DNA from: Protopterus annectens
Lineage: Eukaryota; Chordata; Ceratodontiformes; Protopteridae
Reading direction: 5' to 3'
Length of the DNA stretch: 64,000 nucleotides
NCBI RefSeq assembly: GCF_019279795.1
Contig: NC_056744.1
Span: forward strand, 1,504,157,928-1,504,221,927
Shown: positions 40,642 through 53,799 of the stretch, piece after piece
How the letters are laid out: every line of letters starts with the position of its first letter
How positions within the stretch are numbered: the first letter of the stretch is position 1
Made by a program: the position numbers and the translations under genes
Notes under the pieces: model-generated
The model's database searches: none
What the model saw: only the letters and a program-made list of their open reading frames with translations
Told to the model about the DNA's origin: nothing

Positions 40642-40857
40642 GCTCAACCATTAAACGTTTTTGGCTCCTGACTAGTTTCCAGTTTCCTGGTGTGATTTAC
40701 GCTAGTTCTCTGGCGTTTTGGGTTGCTGTGCATTTAAAATAAATGTCAAAACTACTGGATTTCCATAATAGTAGTGTGTGAAAAGAAACAGCCATGCTAG
40801 TTGGCAGCCTGTAGATAATAAGGTCAGTTAAAGTACATAGATATATGTATGCATATG

Positions 40858-40863
40858 TATATA

Positions 40864-40926
<63 letters not shown>

Positions 40927-40945
40927 AAATATATCTATATATAGT
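40858..40945. repeat. (TA)n microsatellite
   Basis: Alternating TA with a few TATC and TTTA interruptions, just beyond PLE4. It marks the change to TG/CA-rich sequence. Confidence 0.95.
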
Positions 40946-41579
40946 TGTAGGAGTCAATGTGCATACACACTTGCTACAGGGAACATGAGGAGGAATGGAG
41001 GTGAATATACAACACAGCCTGAAGCATGAGAGAGATACTAACCTTTACAGTCACAGAACACTGTCCACAGCATACCAGCATGGTCCCCGCCCTCACAATC
41101 AGAAAGGGCAATGCCTATCCCACATACCCTTTTATAGCACTGACCTGGAAATCACAGTGAGAACTGCAATCAGTACACAACTGGCTGTATGCAATTAGCA
41201 AATGCTGGCTTACAATTGGTGCAGAGGCCATCACATGGACCTATGCAGATACCTACAAAAGCATCCAGTGCTAACACTCCCACATGCAATACATTCATTG
41301 CATTGTCTGTGTAAGCAGACAGAGGGAGAGCGAGAAGTGAGAGAGAGAGAGAGAGAGAGAGAGAGCAAAAAAAAAAAAAACCAGACACTGTGACTCTGTA
41401 ACCTGAAGCTGTCAGCACTGACAGTAGCAGCAGCAAGCAGAAGCTGTGGTAACGCAACCAGCTGCGACAAACAGAGGTAATGCAAAGTAGCAGGTTAATA
41501 GTGTGCATACTGTGAACCCTCCAAATGGTCTGTATCCATAGGTATGTCCATGTGATATGTTGTGTGTACGTAGTTCCAC
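40946..41579. other. unassigned TG/CA-rich sequence with a (GA)n run
   Basis: No gene seen. Contains (GA)n at 41337-41366 followed by an A-run; the open frames across it are low-complexity. Confidence 0.6.
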
Positions 41580-42660
41580 CAAAAGGGGATGACCATACAT
41601 CACATGTCAAGCAGTCATAGGCCAGGATCCTGGCAGCATGTGTCTGTGCGTTGGCCCAGCAATGGCTGTAGTGACTGCTTTGAAATGTCAGCCAGGCCCA
41701 AAAGTCAAGATCAGCCCATCCCAAAGGCACATTGGCTGGGAACAAGTGTCTGCAGGTACCTGATGTCACTGCATATGCATCCCATACTGCATAATTCCAT
41801 AGCAGACCAGGCCTGTTATGCATATGATGTGGTAATTCCCAGGGTCAGTCGAGGTGCCCCCTTAGTGGTGTGGGACCACTGTTGCTGTATGCCACTGTCC
41901 AGGTATATATCCTGTAGCACGGCCAAGATAAACTATCAGTGTTACATGTGGTGGTATGTCCTCTCAAAGTGCCGGTAGCACACATCCAGGGGGACCACAA
42001 GGTCACAGTGATGCTGTGTGTTCTCCTCTGCTGAGGGCGGCCCTCACCTGGACATGTGCGATGATAGGGAGGTTACATCCAGCTGGGATAAATATTTCAA
42101 AGGTGGGGGAGAAGGAGGGGGATATGTGCACGAACATGTCTGCAGGATTGTTGCCAATATCGTGTGTTTGGTGAATGTTAAGTAGGTGTGGATTAACACA
42201 GAGCATATCTGAGGCATGTGGTCCATATGTGTAACATAACTGAAGAAGGCCTTGTGGTCATCCATAGTGTTTGTGTCCATTTCCTCCCAGAGTAGGCGTG
42301 GCTGTTGTTATGACGGACTGTAGCATAGTACCAGTGCTGACCACAGATGCCTACCCTTAATGTGAATGTGCTCTGTCCTGCAGTAGCCTCCTGCTATTGT
42401 TATACAATCTGCCTCTGTCTGGGGTCCACCGGACAGGATGCCTAACCTTTGTGCATAGGGTCTGGGTTAGACATGTGTGTGCAAGTGTCATGCAATCCGC
42501 GGCATGTCCGTGGTAAGCATTTGCAAAGGGGTCAGCAGTGTGGCTTGTGGCTTCCACTGGCCCAGTGTGCTGCATGGATACCATCTCAGTCCCAGCAAGT
42601 GAATAACTGTCTAATCACATACATATCAAAGTAGTCTACGGTGCTGGTGGTGGTGGTGGG
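41580..42660 (-). mobile_element. LINE-D, strongly diverged LINE-A relative
   Basis: Anchors shared with LINE-A in the same order: 'gggaccactgttgctgta' (41873 against 1166), 'gttgccaatatcgtgtg' (42150 against 1442), 'aaggccttgtggtcatcc' (42247 against 1540), 'ggggtccaccggacaggat' (42420 against 1717). Between anchors the sequence has diverged toward TG/CA. No usable frame remains. Confidence 0.7.
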
Positions 42661-43006
42661 ATATGTATATCCAGGCCGAGTAACGTCTGTCCACATCACA
42701 GTAGTGGACGGTGTCCCATATACAGTACCTTGAGATGAACCCCCAGAGTGAGGTTGTGCATTGCACCTGTTAGTGTGTGCTGACCGATGGGGCATGTTAC
42801 TACGTTGTGTGGAATGTGGCAGGTATTGTTGCACAGGTGTTGGCTGAGCACTGATATCTGGCCATGTACCTGTGTATCCACCACGACACACACACATGCA
42901 ACATATGGGAGTAGTAGTATATCACTACACATGAGTATCATGTATAGTATGTGTGCCATATATTGCTGACATGGTCTGCTGATATCCTGTCTGTGTTCTC
43001 TTCCAG

Positions 43007-44810
43007 GGAGATGGCGTGACAGTGTAACCCCGCCTGCTACCTGAGGATACACCAGAGCCTGGTGCGGAGTATGACATCCTGTTTTCCGCACCAGTCAGAA
43101 TCAACAGGAAAGGGCCGCACTGTGGCAAGACCTTGTCCGTCGGGTAAAATGATATTGGCACGCATAACAGGACATATGAGCAGTGCGACATCACTGCAGT
43201 GATTTAATCCGGAAGTGTTCGCAGCGTGCATCAGATATCCACAGGCAACAGGTCGCCACAGGAGGTGGGTGGCTACACATCCCCCTCACCAGACTGGAGG
43301 GGCTACCTAGGAGTGTTGTGGCTCCAGCCCTGAACACCAACAGCAGTACACCTGCATTATGATGGAGGCTGGTTCCACACAGCAGCACGACATGGAGTGC
43401 AGGTAATATGCCATATGTACACCTGACTGTTCTGTACACTGTATCATATGCAATATCAATGGCACAGATGTGCCCACTGACATTAATCTCATCATTTCTG
43501 CAGGTCCCTCCAGGGTTACAGCGAGACAGGCCATCCATGCTGGTGAGTGTGTTTAACATAACCTATAATAGTCCTGATAATGCTAGTAACAGTAGTGTAA
43601 CTCAGTAGTGCTCTGTGTGTATACTGCAGGGTGTGCATGTGTGCATGTGTGCAGGTGTGTCTGTGCCCATGTGTGCATGTGCGCAGGTGTGCCTGTGTCC
43701 ACGCAGCATCTGTGCATGTGTGCCTGTGTCCACGTGGCATGTGTGCATGTGTGCCTGTGTCCACGTGTGCATGTGTGCATGTGTGCATATGCATGTGCCT
43801 GTGTCCACGTGTGCATGTGTGCATGTGCATGTGTGCATGTACACGTGACCATGTGTGCATGTGTGCATGTGTGCATGTGAACACGTGTGCATGTGTGCAT
43901 GTCCATGTGCATGTGCATGTCCATGTGCATGTGTGCATGTGTCCATGTGTCCATGTGTCCACGTGTGCATGTGTGCATGTGTGCCTGTGTGCATGTGTGC
44001 ATGTGTGCCTGTGTGCATGTGTGCATGTGTCCATGTGTGCATGTGTGCATGTGTGTATAAGTGCATCACTGGTAACAATGTCTGGAGACTGTAAACTGTG
44101 GTTCCTGTCTTCATCCCACAGGTTCTGGGGCTGCTCTGGTGACCTGCAGCAGGGAACCTGAATCCTGTGCCACGGCTACTGGTAATGATGATATATGTGT
44201 AATGGTACAGGAAGGTGTGTCAGGGTCTGCCATTGGTCAGCCAATTGACAGTACACAGCTGTCAACCCCATCATTGCGCACAGTCATCCTGCATGTACAT
44301 CCTTTGTCACCATTGTCCCTAGGTTGATGGACAGGATACAGTGGGCATAGACCAGGGTAATGTGGTACCTGTGGCACATGCGTCCCCACACAGCAGCCAT
44401 GGGCAGGGTCCTCCGATGGTACCACACAGACAGTTGCCCATGGGTTCTCGTAGGGAGCATCCGTATGCATTGCCTCTGGCCGATGTGCCCAAAGAGGTCT
44501 GTCAACCTCAGCTATGTTTTGGTCTGTCATGCAGGCTCAGTCACGTATGGAAAGGTACACCAGACAGGGTCTGAGGGAGCTCAGAGCATGTTGCACAGCC
44601 ATGACAGACAGTATGCGTAACATTGCGGATGCTATCCATAACTTCACCGATGTCATAGACAGACGTTGTGGGGACATATTACAGCAGTTCCACAACCAGA
44701 TGTCCATGAGCCAGGGCAATGGTGGGCGTTGCGGCGTTCGATGTGGCCATATGCCGGCAGCGGCAGCAGCGGTGGCAGGCATGGCGACAACAGGCTGTTG
44801 CTCCCCGTGA
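43007..44810 (+). pseudogene. PIF/Harbinger MYB-like protein gene with apparent introns
   Basis: A probable partner protein of a Harbinger transposase. The first exon-like block (43007-43403) contains, across frame changes, ERAALWQDLVRRV, GTHNRTYEQC, DLIRKCSQRASDIHRQQ and VATGGGW, which is the MYB/SANT-like trihelix followed by the ATGGG word typical of this family. It ends 'gtgcag|gtaata'. Further acceptor-like ends 'tttctgcag' (43504), 'catcccacag' (44122), 'ttgtccctag' (44323) and 'gtcatgcag' (44532) suggest exons. The last encodes a helical tail SRMERYTRQGLRELRACC and MRNIADAIHNFTDVID. Stops and shifts make it a decayed copy. Exon limits are inferred by eye. Confidence 0.6.
43624..44058. 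repeat. CATGTGTG-type minisatellite
   Basis: Some 430 bases of GTGTGCAT units with interspersed 'gtgtccacg' variants. It lies between the candidate exons ending near 43543 and starting at 44123, so in an intron of the MYB-like gene. Long His/Thr/Cys or Cys/Val/His frames on both strands are low-complexity artefacts. Confidence 0.93.
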
Positions 44811-46385
44811 GTGCCAGCACCAGCCCCAGCAATGCTGGGTTTGTGCTGTCATCGGAACGCCCCAGGAGACCACGTGCACATGGCTCTGGACAGTCCCAAC
44901 AGGGACATGTGTCCAGTCAACACCCCGCTTCTGATGACAGTACCAGTCCGGTTTTGTACTGGATGGAGGTCCGAGCACCCCTGCCAGGCACAGGTACAGT
45001 GTCTGTGCACACAGACACTGATCTGTATGGCCTGCCAGGTGCAGTCTGTGTCCACAAACCCCTGTATATGGCAGCCATGAGGTGGAACTGTGTGCATACA
45101 CACATGCAGAAATGTTAACACTTAGGGCAACCACATACACGCACACACTGCACCAACACTGCCCACCCTGTACTGCTGCCCTCACCAACACACATACACA
45201 CACATGTCAATTGGTGGTATCAGTGGCTGACTCAGGCATACCTAATCCACACCCTGTGCATATGATGACACTGTGCCACCTCCTGCAATCTCCAACATCA
45301 TTGCGGGAACAGGTAAACATGTTGCTGATGCACAGGGTGACTACATAGACGTGTATTAGTAGTATCATGTTGGTAACAGTACAGTGTGCTGCTATGACTG
45401 TGTGTGTACCCCAGCATGCCTGCTGTAGTAACTGTATGAATGTCCTGAATTGTTATCTGCACCCATAGTACACACCAAAGTATAACAGCTGCACATAATT
45501 GCATGCCAGTGGTAAGGTTGTCAACAGATAGCCGCATACATGGGTAGCACAGGGGGAAAGCTAACGCAAGTAGTGATATGCAATGGTGGACATGTACAGT
45601 AATGGTGTCAAGATGCCCACAACGACAATGCCATGTGGATGTTCGCGCATCTAGATATATGTGCAGTACCAATGTAGTCCAGATCACAAATAAGTATGAC
45701 ATATCAGTTCTACCATGGGCATCTGTGCTGCATATTCCTGGGTACATGTTGATAGTGCCTACATATTTGCATTGTTACTTACTGTTATTGTTACCCCTTC
45801 TTTGTTGTATAATGCAGTACTTCCAGCCCTGTGTACTGTAGCTTTGTTTGCATGCATGTTCGCTTGGGGTCCCCTGGAACACTGCTTACACCTGCAATGC
45901 AGAGTTACAGTGCTTCTGTAGACTGCTAGTGACATCTGCATAGTCTACCATATGTATGTCAACCTTACACATGACTGTCTGTCCTGTACGCATGTATGTT
46001 GCCTGTGACACATTGCACATGTCTTACCTGGCATTTACCCATGTGTGCAGTCATATATGTCAGTGCTATGAAACAGTGGCAGTCCACCCACACATACACA
46101 CCTTCAGTATGTTGTTCCCCATTGGCCCTATGTGTTGGTACTCACCATGGCAATCACACTACTAGGGTGGCATGTGCAAAGGTAACCTGTGAATCGCCTC
46201 TATGGTCCAGTCGTGGTTTATGTGAGTCATGTGTCATTGTCACAGCTGCCACATGTATACAGTCAGCCATCACCCTTGGCCAGGAACGTACAACACATGT
46301 GTGGGATGCCACCACACAGCCAATCTGGGGACTGGTCTCTCTGAACCCAGTAATGCCATAATCTGTCAGGTGGCATGTCATATAT
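44811..46385. other. unassigned TG/CA-rich sequence
   Basis: Only short, low-complexity frames rich in His, Cys and Thr. No domain found on either strand. Confidence 0.6.
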
Positions 46386-48365
46386 ACTACCTCCAGGACA
46401 AACGTCAACCCCAATCCCTGCTGCTACTATTGATAATACCCCTGAAGATGTTCCTGATAGCTTTGACCAGTCCTTTACTGAGACATTGCAGGCCCTAGCT
46501 AGCCATCTACCTCCTAGCTCCCCTGGTCCTGAAAGCAGCACCCCTAGAAAACTACTTGCGTCCAGCTGCCAACCAGTCGCCACTTCACTCCGCCTTGATT
46601 GTAACAGTGAAACCCACTACACTTTCTGCTGATCAACTCCCTGCCGGTACCTATCAAAACCAGATGATGCTATTGCTTACCCCATCTCAAAAGGTAATCA
46701 AAGGAACCATGTTAGAATCTAACTTTCCACCATCTGGAAAATGTCATATGTAATCCCACTTCACACAGGAGGCAGCTCTACTGAAGTCTCCAATTATAGG
46801 CTAATAGCTATACTCTCCACTTGCAGAGATTATGGAAACTTTAGTCATAGACAAGTCATGCACCACCTAATCCAAACTACGCATTATGGCAGACACTCAG
46901 CATGGCTTACGTCCTCATCACAGCACTACATCAGGCCTCCCTAGCCTTTACTAACACCATAGCCATACTTGCAACATTAATTATATATCCACAGCCCTCT
47001 TTTGGATAATTCAAAGGCATACTGATATGGTTGATCACCAACTTGTACTCCACACCCTGCACAGACTGTCTAGATACTGGAGCTTCAATGGTGTCAATCC
47101 TACCTGCATGGTCGACAGCAGGCGGCCTCTGGCAGAACAAACCCTCTAACCTTCTACCTAACACCCTCAGAGTACCACAAGGCTCTCATCCTAGGGCCCT
47201 TGCTGTCCTCCATCGTCATTGAGCCATCATACTGTCATCCCAAAAGTCAGCTGTATCCAATATGCTGTATACTTACTCTGATCTGCTCAGCCACATCTCC
47301 AGTAGAGTTATGGTCCACCCAGACCACCTTTAATACAATAGCAAACTGGCTTTCTGAACATCGTCTGATCCTAAATCCCAATCAAACTAAACTGCTGTTA
47401 TTCCACCAACACGTAGGTCTACCACTTTCACCGTTACCATAACATCAACTGATGGCACAATAATCTCCCCTGACCCATCTCTGAAACTATTAGGTGTCAT
47501 CATAGACAATAATCTCATATGTGACATACATGTTAACCAGATTAGCAAAGCCATCAATAGAAAGTTAGGGTCACTTTACAGAATTAAAGCCTTCCTAGCC
47601 CCTCCAGCTAAAGGTGCCATAGCTCGCTCAGCCCTTCTGTATGCATCCCCTCTACTCTCAAATATGAACAAGACTGTCCTTAACAAGCACTCGATGTGCT
47701 ACAACCACATTGCCAGGTTTGCCACTGGCCTGCCTTTTAGGACACATCATTGCATCAATCTAAATCAGCTTGGTTGGCTTGCAATACCCAGCCTAATACA
47801 GTATAACCAACTGATTATGGCCTATAAAATCCTCTATAATCCAGACAATACTCCTGCACTTAAATTATTATTACCCCCTATAGCAATCCTAGACTGCTTT
47901 GATCCTCTAACAAAGTACTACTTCAGACTAGCAAGTTTAATAACACAGCTGGTGATTCTCTCTTTGCAAACCCTGTAAGTAGATCCTGGAACTCACTTCC
48001 AGCTGATATTACCCTACTGTCCACCTTAGGTCATTTAACAGTAGACTCAAACATTTGTCACGTAACTGGCTATGTCAATGTATCAAGCCTGGCTAACTCG
48101 AATGTGTAACTTCTGTGAACCACTTTACTGTGTAATTTCAATTTAATCCTGGCTTGTGCTCAGGTCTAACATTAACCTGTGGAACATGTTTGACTTGCTT
48201 ACTTATGTAATCTCTGTAAATAATCTGTTTGTACTATGTAATGCTAGTATTATGTAATGCTGTATCTGCTACCCTCGTAGCTTGTCTCCACGGGCCTTCC
48301 CTGGAAATGGACATGCATCCAGTTGGGCTATCCCAGTCAACAAATGTAGGATAAATAAATAAATC
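46386..48365 (+). mobile_element. LINE-E, second LINE family (L2/Rex1-like), decayed
   Basis: Less TG/CA-biased than its surroundings. RT pieces: MSYVIPLHTGGSSTEVSNYR (46741-46800), RVPQGSH (47165), FNTIANWLSEHRLILNPNQT (47330-47390) and HIARFATGLPFRTHH with IQYNQLIMAYKIL near the C-terminus (47664-47830). The 3' end has 'cttccctggaaatggac' and 'cagttgggctatccc' and finishes in a TAAATAAATAAA tail. The catalytic DD block is not readable. It belongs to a different family from LINE-A. Confidence 0.75.
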
Positions 48366-48689
48366 AATACAATATATTACAGTGACGACAATACCAGTCA
48401 GACATTGACACACACACTGACAGCATGCTGAACACACTGGGGTACCAGTGGGGACTCAGACTAGCAGCCTGCCTGGGCATCACACACCTCCCAGCTGGCA
48501 CACAGGCATATGTTCCGTTGGAACAGAGCACATGCCACACATGGCACGCACATCCTGTGCACACACACTCACAGCCTGTAGGGCTACACAACACACCTGC
48601 TACAGACGTGTCAGGTACCTGTCATGTGCTGCACTGGGGTCGCTTAACAGGTTGTATCTGGTGAAGGTCACAGTGATATGACTCGGGCA

Positions 48690-49040
48690 CTATGGTCCAC
48701 CACAGCACACATGCATACAGGTCAGACAGAGGCATGCACAGATATGACTCACTCATTGACCAAGCGAGTGTGGCTGCGTGGGACATACCTCCTGGACTAC
48801 ATGATAGGGAACATAGAATGGATCTCTCAGCATGTGGCACAGGCCAGTATGAGCCTGATGTTGGTTGCCAACATACCCTCACCAGGTATTCTACCACTAT
48901 ATGTGGGAAGGCTGTTGCGTCTACATTATGCTCAGTCTCCACTGTCATTCATAGGGTATCCACTGGCTGTCAATGTGTGCTTACATGCTAGGGAAGCCAC
49001 ATTGATGTGCGGGTCATCTTGCGTGACACCCATGGCCTGA
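48690..49040 (+). pseudogene. diverged LINE ORF1 (esterase) fragment
   Basis: Plus strand reads YDSLIDQA, then after a shift ISQHVAQASMSLMLVANIPS, aligning with YDSIIVHA and LSEHVAQAGMTLTLSSILPS of the LINE-A/C ORF1. Same domain, opposite orientation to LINE-A, in TG/CA-rich context. Confidence 0.6.
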
Positions 49041-50164
49041 TGTATAATGGCAAGGCCCTGCACACACACATACTGCCTTATGCTGCAGGACATGGTTTAC
49101 ATAGCAACCTCCATGGGTATCACACAGGTTAGGACACTAACAGTGCTGCTACACAACAACAGCAGTGTACACCGGAGGATGCATGCACCAGACACTGCCC
49201 TCAGCATGGTGAACTGCAATGTCTGTGCAGTACCGGATGCATGATTCATGGCTCACAGGTGTTACCCATCACTGACAGGTTATGCCCTATACCATGCCTG
49301 CCCCTACACATGTAACACACATGGATAGGGGTGGTATCAAGGTAACACAGATACACACACCTCCAGGTTGTTGGCACAGCACAAACCATCAGGGCCTACT
49401 CATGTGCAGCTGACAGTGTGTCGGGCTGCCATCTGGTTCATAGCCTGGCACACACAACCCTCACCTACACAGGAAGGCCACCTATCCTCCATAACAACAC
49501 CGCAATATGACAGTCTCATGAACTGTGTTTAAGGCATTACTGCATCCAGCCGAACATTGTGTGTGAGCATTACTGTAGCTACAACACTCTAGTTGAAGGT
49601 TCACAGCATGTGGTCACTGAATTGCAGTGGAATGACATGTTACCACTACCACAACAGGTGGGAACATGCAGCACCTGTACATCGACTACATGTACACTAT
49701 ATGGCCCAGACCAGATGTGTATCCCCTGCCAGGTCTTTCACCATAGATACCCACACTGTATAGGGACATACCGCGTCACGCGTGACCCTGCACAGTAAGA
49801 CACAGTCATATTGGTATACATTGCTAATACCATTTATCCACGAAGTATAACCAGCTCCAGACATGGTAACTACTGCAGGTCACAGGTATTTATGTGTATG
49901 TGTCACACACACACATACATCATGTGTGCAATGCCATTGCTGGGTTAGGCAATGGCATGCATTGTTATGTACAAACACCCATTATTGTCACAAGGTCATA
50001 CTGTGTGACACAACCACACGTGACAGTTGTGGTTGTCAAACATGCCTATCTGTACTCTGACAATGGTAATAGACACAGTAGCAGAGCACACTATTGGCAT
50101 TACTAGCCAACTAGCCCTGTTTGGCTGTGCTGATAGTGTGGTGACATCCCGTGTGTTTACTGGG
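49041..50164. other. unassigned TG/CA-rich sequence
   Basis: No frame with a recognisable domain; frequent CACACA and TGTGTG words. Confidence 0.55.
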
Positions 50165-52740
50165 GGAGTATGCAGCATCTGGTGTATTGTAGTATTTGCC
50201 AAAGGATCTGTTCCTCACACTTGCATTTACACACACCCTACTGCTTCACCCCCACACACATGCACACACTTGCCATTTGCAGGATTCATTCCCTACCTAA
50301 CTAAGTCATGACACGTGAGAGGGACGAGAGACATTAGCAAAGCGCGCTGTTCGGTTTACTAGATAGTTCCTCATCTCTGGCTATACTTATAGGGTGCTGA
50401 CAACATCAGTACTTTGAAAGGGTAATGCATCAGGTAGTGTGATCACCTGATTGCCAAAACTAACATGTTTTCATACAGAAATGCACACACAAACTCCCCA
50501 CATGCAAACACACACATGTCATTTACAGGTTTCAAACTCCTACTTAACTACATTCTGACACGCAGGGGAACATTAGCAGAGTGCGCTATTCGCATTACTG
50601 GGAGGCTTCCTTCTCCTGCTTGTACTTATAGGGTGCTGACATCATCTGTGTTTAGAAAAGTGTGCATCCTGTAGTGTGTTCTCCCAGTTGCCAAAGCACA
50701 TCCCTCATACATATTCGTATACACACACATAACCCCCTCATCCAACACACACACTTGCCATTTGCAGGATTCAAACCACTACCTAACTATGTTGTTATAT
50801 GACACTTGAGACGGATGCATTAATGAAATGGCGCTATTCGCATTACTGGGAGGCTTCCTTCTCCTGCTGTACTTATAGGGTGCTGACATCATCTGTGTTT
50901 AGAAAGGAGTGTGCATCCTGTAGTGTGTGTTCTCCCAGTTGCCAAAAGGGGCACATCCCTCATACATATTCGCACACACACACAATAACCCCCCCCCCCA
51001 TCCAAACACACACACACTTGGCATTTGCAGGATTCAAACCACTACCTAACTATGTTATGACACTTGAGACGGATGCATTAGCAGGCCGCCATTCGCATTA
51101 CTGGGGCTTCTCTTCTCCTGCTGTACTTATAGGGTGCTGACATCATCTGTGTTTAGAAAGGGGAGTGTGCATCCTGTAGTGTGTTCTCCCAGTTGCCAAA
51201 GCCAAAGGAACATTTCCCTCATACATATCTGCACACACACAATTACCCCCCTCATCCAAACTTGTCATTTGCAGGATTCAAGCCACTACCTATGTTATGA
51301 CACTTGAGACGGATACATTAGTAGAGCGCGCTATTCGCATTACTGGGAGGTTTCCCTTCTCCTGCTGTACTTATAGGGTGCTGACATCATCTGTGTTTAG
51401 AAAGTGTGCATCCTGTAGTGTGTTCTCCCAGTTACCAAAAGGGCACATCCCTCATACATATGCACACACACAATAACCCCTCATCCAAACACACACACTT
51501 GCCATTTGCGGATTCAAACTACTACCTAACTATGTTATGACACTTGAGAGGCGGATGCATTAGCAAGGCGTTGCTATTCGCACATTACATTGGGGAGGCT
51601 TTCCCCTTCTCCTGCTGCTGTACTTTATAGGGTGCTGACATCATCTGTAAGTTTAGAAAGGGGAGTGTGCATCCAGTAGTGTGTTCTCCTGCAGTTGCCA
51701 AAGGAACATTTTTCACATACACTGCTGCACACACACAATAACCCCCCATCCAAACACACACACACTTGACATTTTGCAGGATTCAAACCACCTTCACCTA
51801 ACTATGTTATGACACTGAGATGGATGCATTAGCAGAGCGAGATATTTCACATTACTGGGAGGCTTCCTCTCCTGCTACAATTTATATAGGGTGCTGACAT
51901 CATCTGTGTTTAGAAAGGGAGTGTGCATCACTGTAGTGTGTTCTCCCAGTTGCCATATAGGGCATCCCTCATACTTCTATTCGCCATTAGCTGTTACACA
52001 CACAATAACCCCCTCATCCACACACACACATTTGCCATTTTGCAGGATTCAAACCACTACCTAACTATGTTATGACACTTGAGATGGATGCATTAGCAGG
52101 CCTTCGTCAAATTACTGGGAAGCTTCCCTTCTCCTGCTGCTGTACTCTATAGGGTGTCAGACATCATCTGCAAGTTTAGAAAGGGGAGCGTGCATCCCAG
52201 TGCAATTAATGTTCTCCCAGTTGCCAAAAGGAACATTTCCTCTTTATACATTATCTGCAGACACACAATAACCCTCCCCCATCCAAAACACACACACTTG
52301 GCATTTGCAGGATTCAAACCACTACCTAACTATGTTAAGTGACCGCTTGAGATCGGATGGCATTAGGCAGAGCACGCTATTCACATTACTGGGAGGCTTC
52401 CTTCTCCTGCCAGGTACTTATAGGGTGCTGACATCATCTGTGTTTAGAAAGGGAGTGCTGCATCCCAGTGTGATCCATGTTCTCCTCCTGGCCTACAAAA
52501 GGGACATTTCCACTCTCACAGCCTTTCACACACACAAACCCCACTCACCCACACACACATAGGCTACACACACTGGAGGCATTTTGCAGTGATCTCAACC
52601 CCTACCTAACTATATTGCTGACACTCTGAGGGCTTTAGACAGCGTGCTTAGATGCGCGCATCATCCGAATTACTGGGCATCTGCTCTGCACCTGTAGTAT
52701 TTCTAGGTGTGCTGACATCTTCATTTCCACAGAGGTTTGT
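50165..52740. repeat. tandem satellite, unit about 235-280 bp, about ten copies
   Basis: The word 'gattcaaacc' or a close variant recurs at 50768, 51031, 51275, 51511, 51780, 52046, 52311 and 52591, with two more diverged units before. Each unit has a CA-rich stretch, 'gattcaaaccactacctaac', 'gacacttgagacggatg', 'cttatagggtgctgacatc' and 'tctgtgtttagaaag'. On the minus strand GGTTTGAATCC is one base from the pol III B-box, and an A-box-like AGCGCGCTCTGCTAATGC lies upstream of it. Units from 51540 rightwards contain many extra bases. Confidence 0.88.
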
Positions 52741-53799
52741 AGATGTCAGTGACTACCGCGGTCAGGTGTGGGGAGTATATATATATGCATTTGCAGCCAC
52801 CTCACACGTCCAAGGGTCAGATATGCACATCAGCCACTGGCAGGTATAGTGTTCTATAAACATGCTTTGGGACCACAGGACCTGTAACAACATTAATAAC
52901 ACAACAACCAGTCCAGTGCTTTACCTCCCACACCCACATCCAGGGGACATTACACTTAGCTTCCCTGGGAACAGTGCCAGGATATGCAGGTATTCACATA
53001 CACCATTCCAGTTGTTAACGCTCAGGGTACAGGCATGGCTGTGTGTGAGGAACTACTCGTGGCCTCTACCCCTTGCACCCTACACGCCACTCACCTCAGG
53101 GGTCCATGTGCTATGGCAGAACCACACACCACAGCCACATGGGTTAATACATATTGCACCCGTCCATCCAACGTGGGTGCCCACTGTTCCACACCAGAGG
53201 TAGACCAAGCGATACCGGCCTGTCCACCCTCTGACCATGTCCTTATTCCGCACCCCCAGGCAAGTGCTGTCACCGCACACAAACTGTGCTGCTTAGCACA
53301 AGCAAGCAGCACCCCACCCTGTGTGGACTGTGTGGATGACTTCAGAGGACCCATGCTGGAGGACTATACTGGCCACTCAGCATAATCCTTGACACTTGCA
53401 TCCTATGAGCATGTGTACAGTTTGCATTGGGTCATGCTATCCCACACATATACCCATGACTGCTCCACAACAAGACACCTGTCAGCTGTACACCGTGGCC
53501 ATATATGCGCGCCTGCTCACAGACAGAGAGTGACCTACTACATTGGTAGAGCTGTAAGCCATGAGGGAGGAGACATCTGTGGATGGTTCTGGCACGGCAC
53601 TTCATTCACACATACCATTACAACACACAGTGTTGATAGTGAATGCAGGTAGGGCTCTGTCTGTTGACGGACACCTATCACTGAGATCCAGCAACCTCTC
53701 TCACAGCACACACACTGGCTAAATATGGCTGTGGGCTACACATTCAATCCCTGAGACCCTCCGCGGTGCCTTGCTGGGACAGAGGCAGTCCACTAGCCA
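52741..53799. other. unassigned TG/CA-rich sequence
   Basis: A 133-codon frame at 52984-53385 shows no recognised motif. Nothing else seen. Confidence 0.5.

Larger units (their letters stand above)
38484..40735 (+). mobile_element. PLE4, PLE1-family Penelope-like element, 5' end lost in gap
   Basis: Begins in RT motif 3 (ANLIFVTTDIQ) and runs to the family 3' end (ctagttctctggcg near 40700). The 3' UTR and terminal motif match PLE1 with moderate divergence. No 34-nt extension follows. The portion next to the gap is riddled with short insertions. Confidence 0.85.

Noticed and set aside
43583..44114. Long His/Thr/Cys frames resembling histidine-rich proteins
   Set aside because: Low-complexity translation of the CATGTG minisatellite, open in several frames at once.
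50165..52740. CRISPR-like array from regularly spaced repeats
   Set aside because: Eukaryotic satellite: whole units repeat, with no short conserved repeat and unique spacers, and no cas genes.
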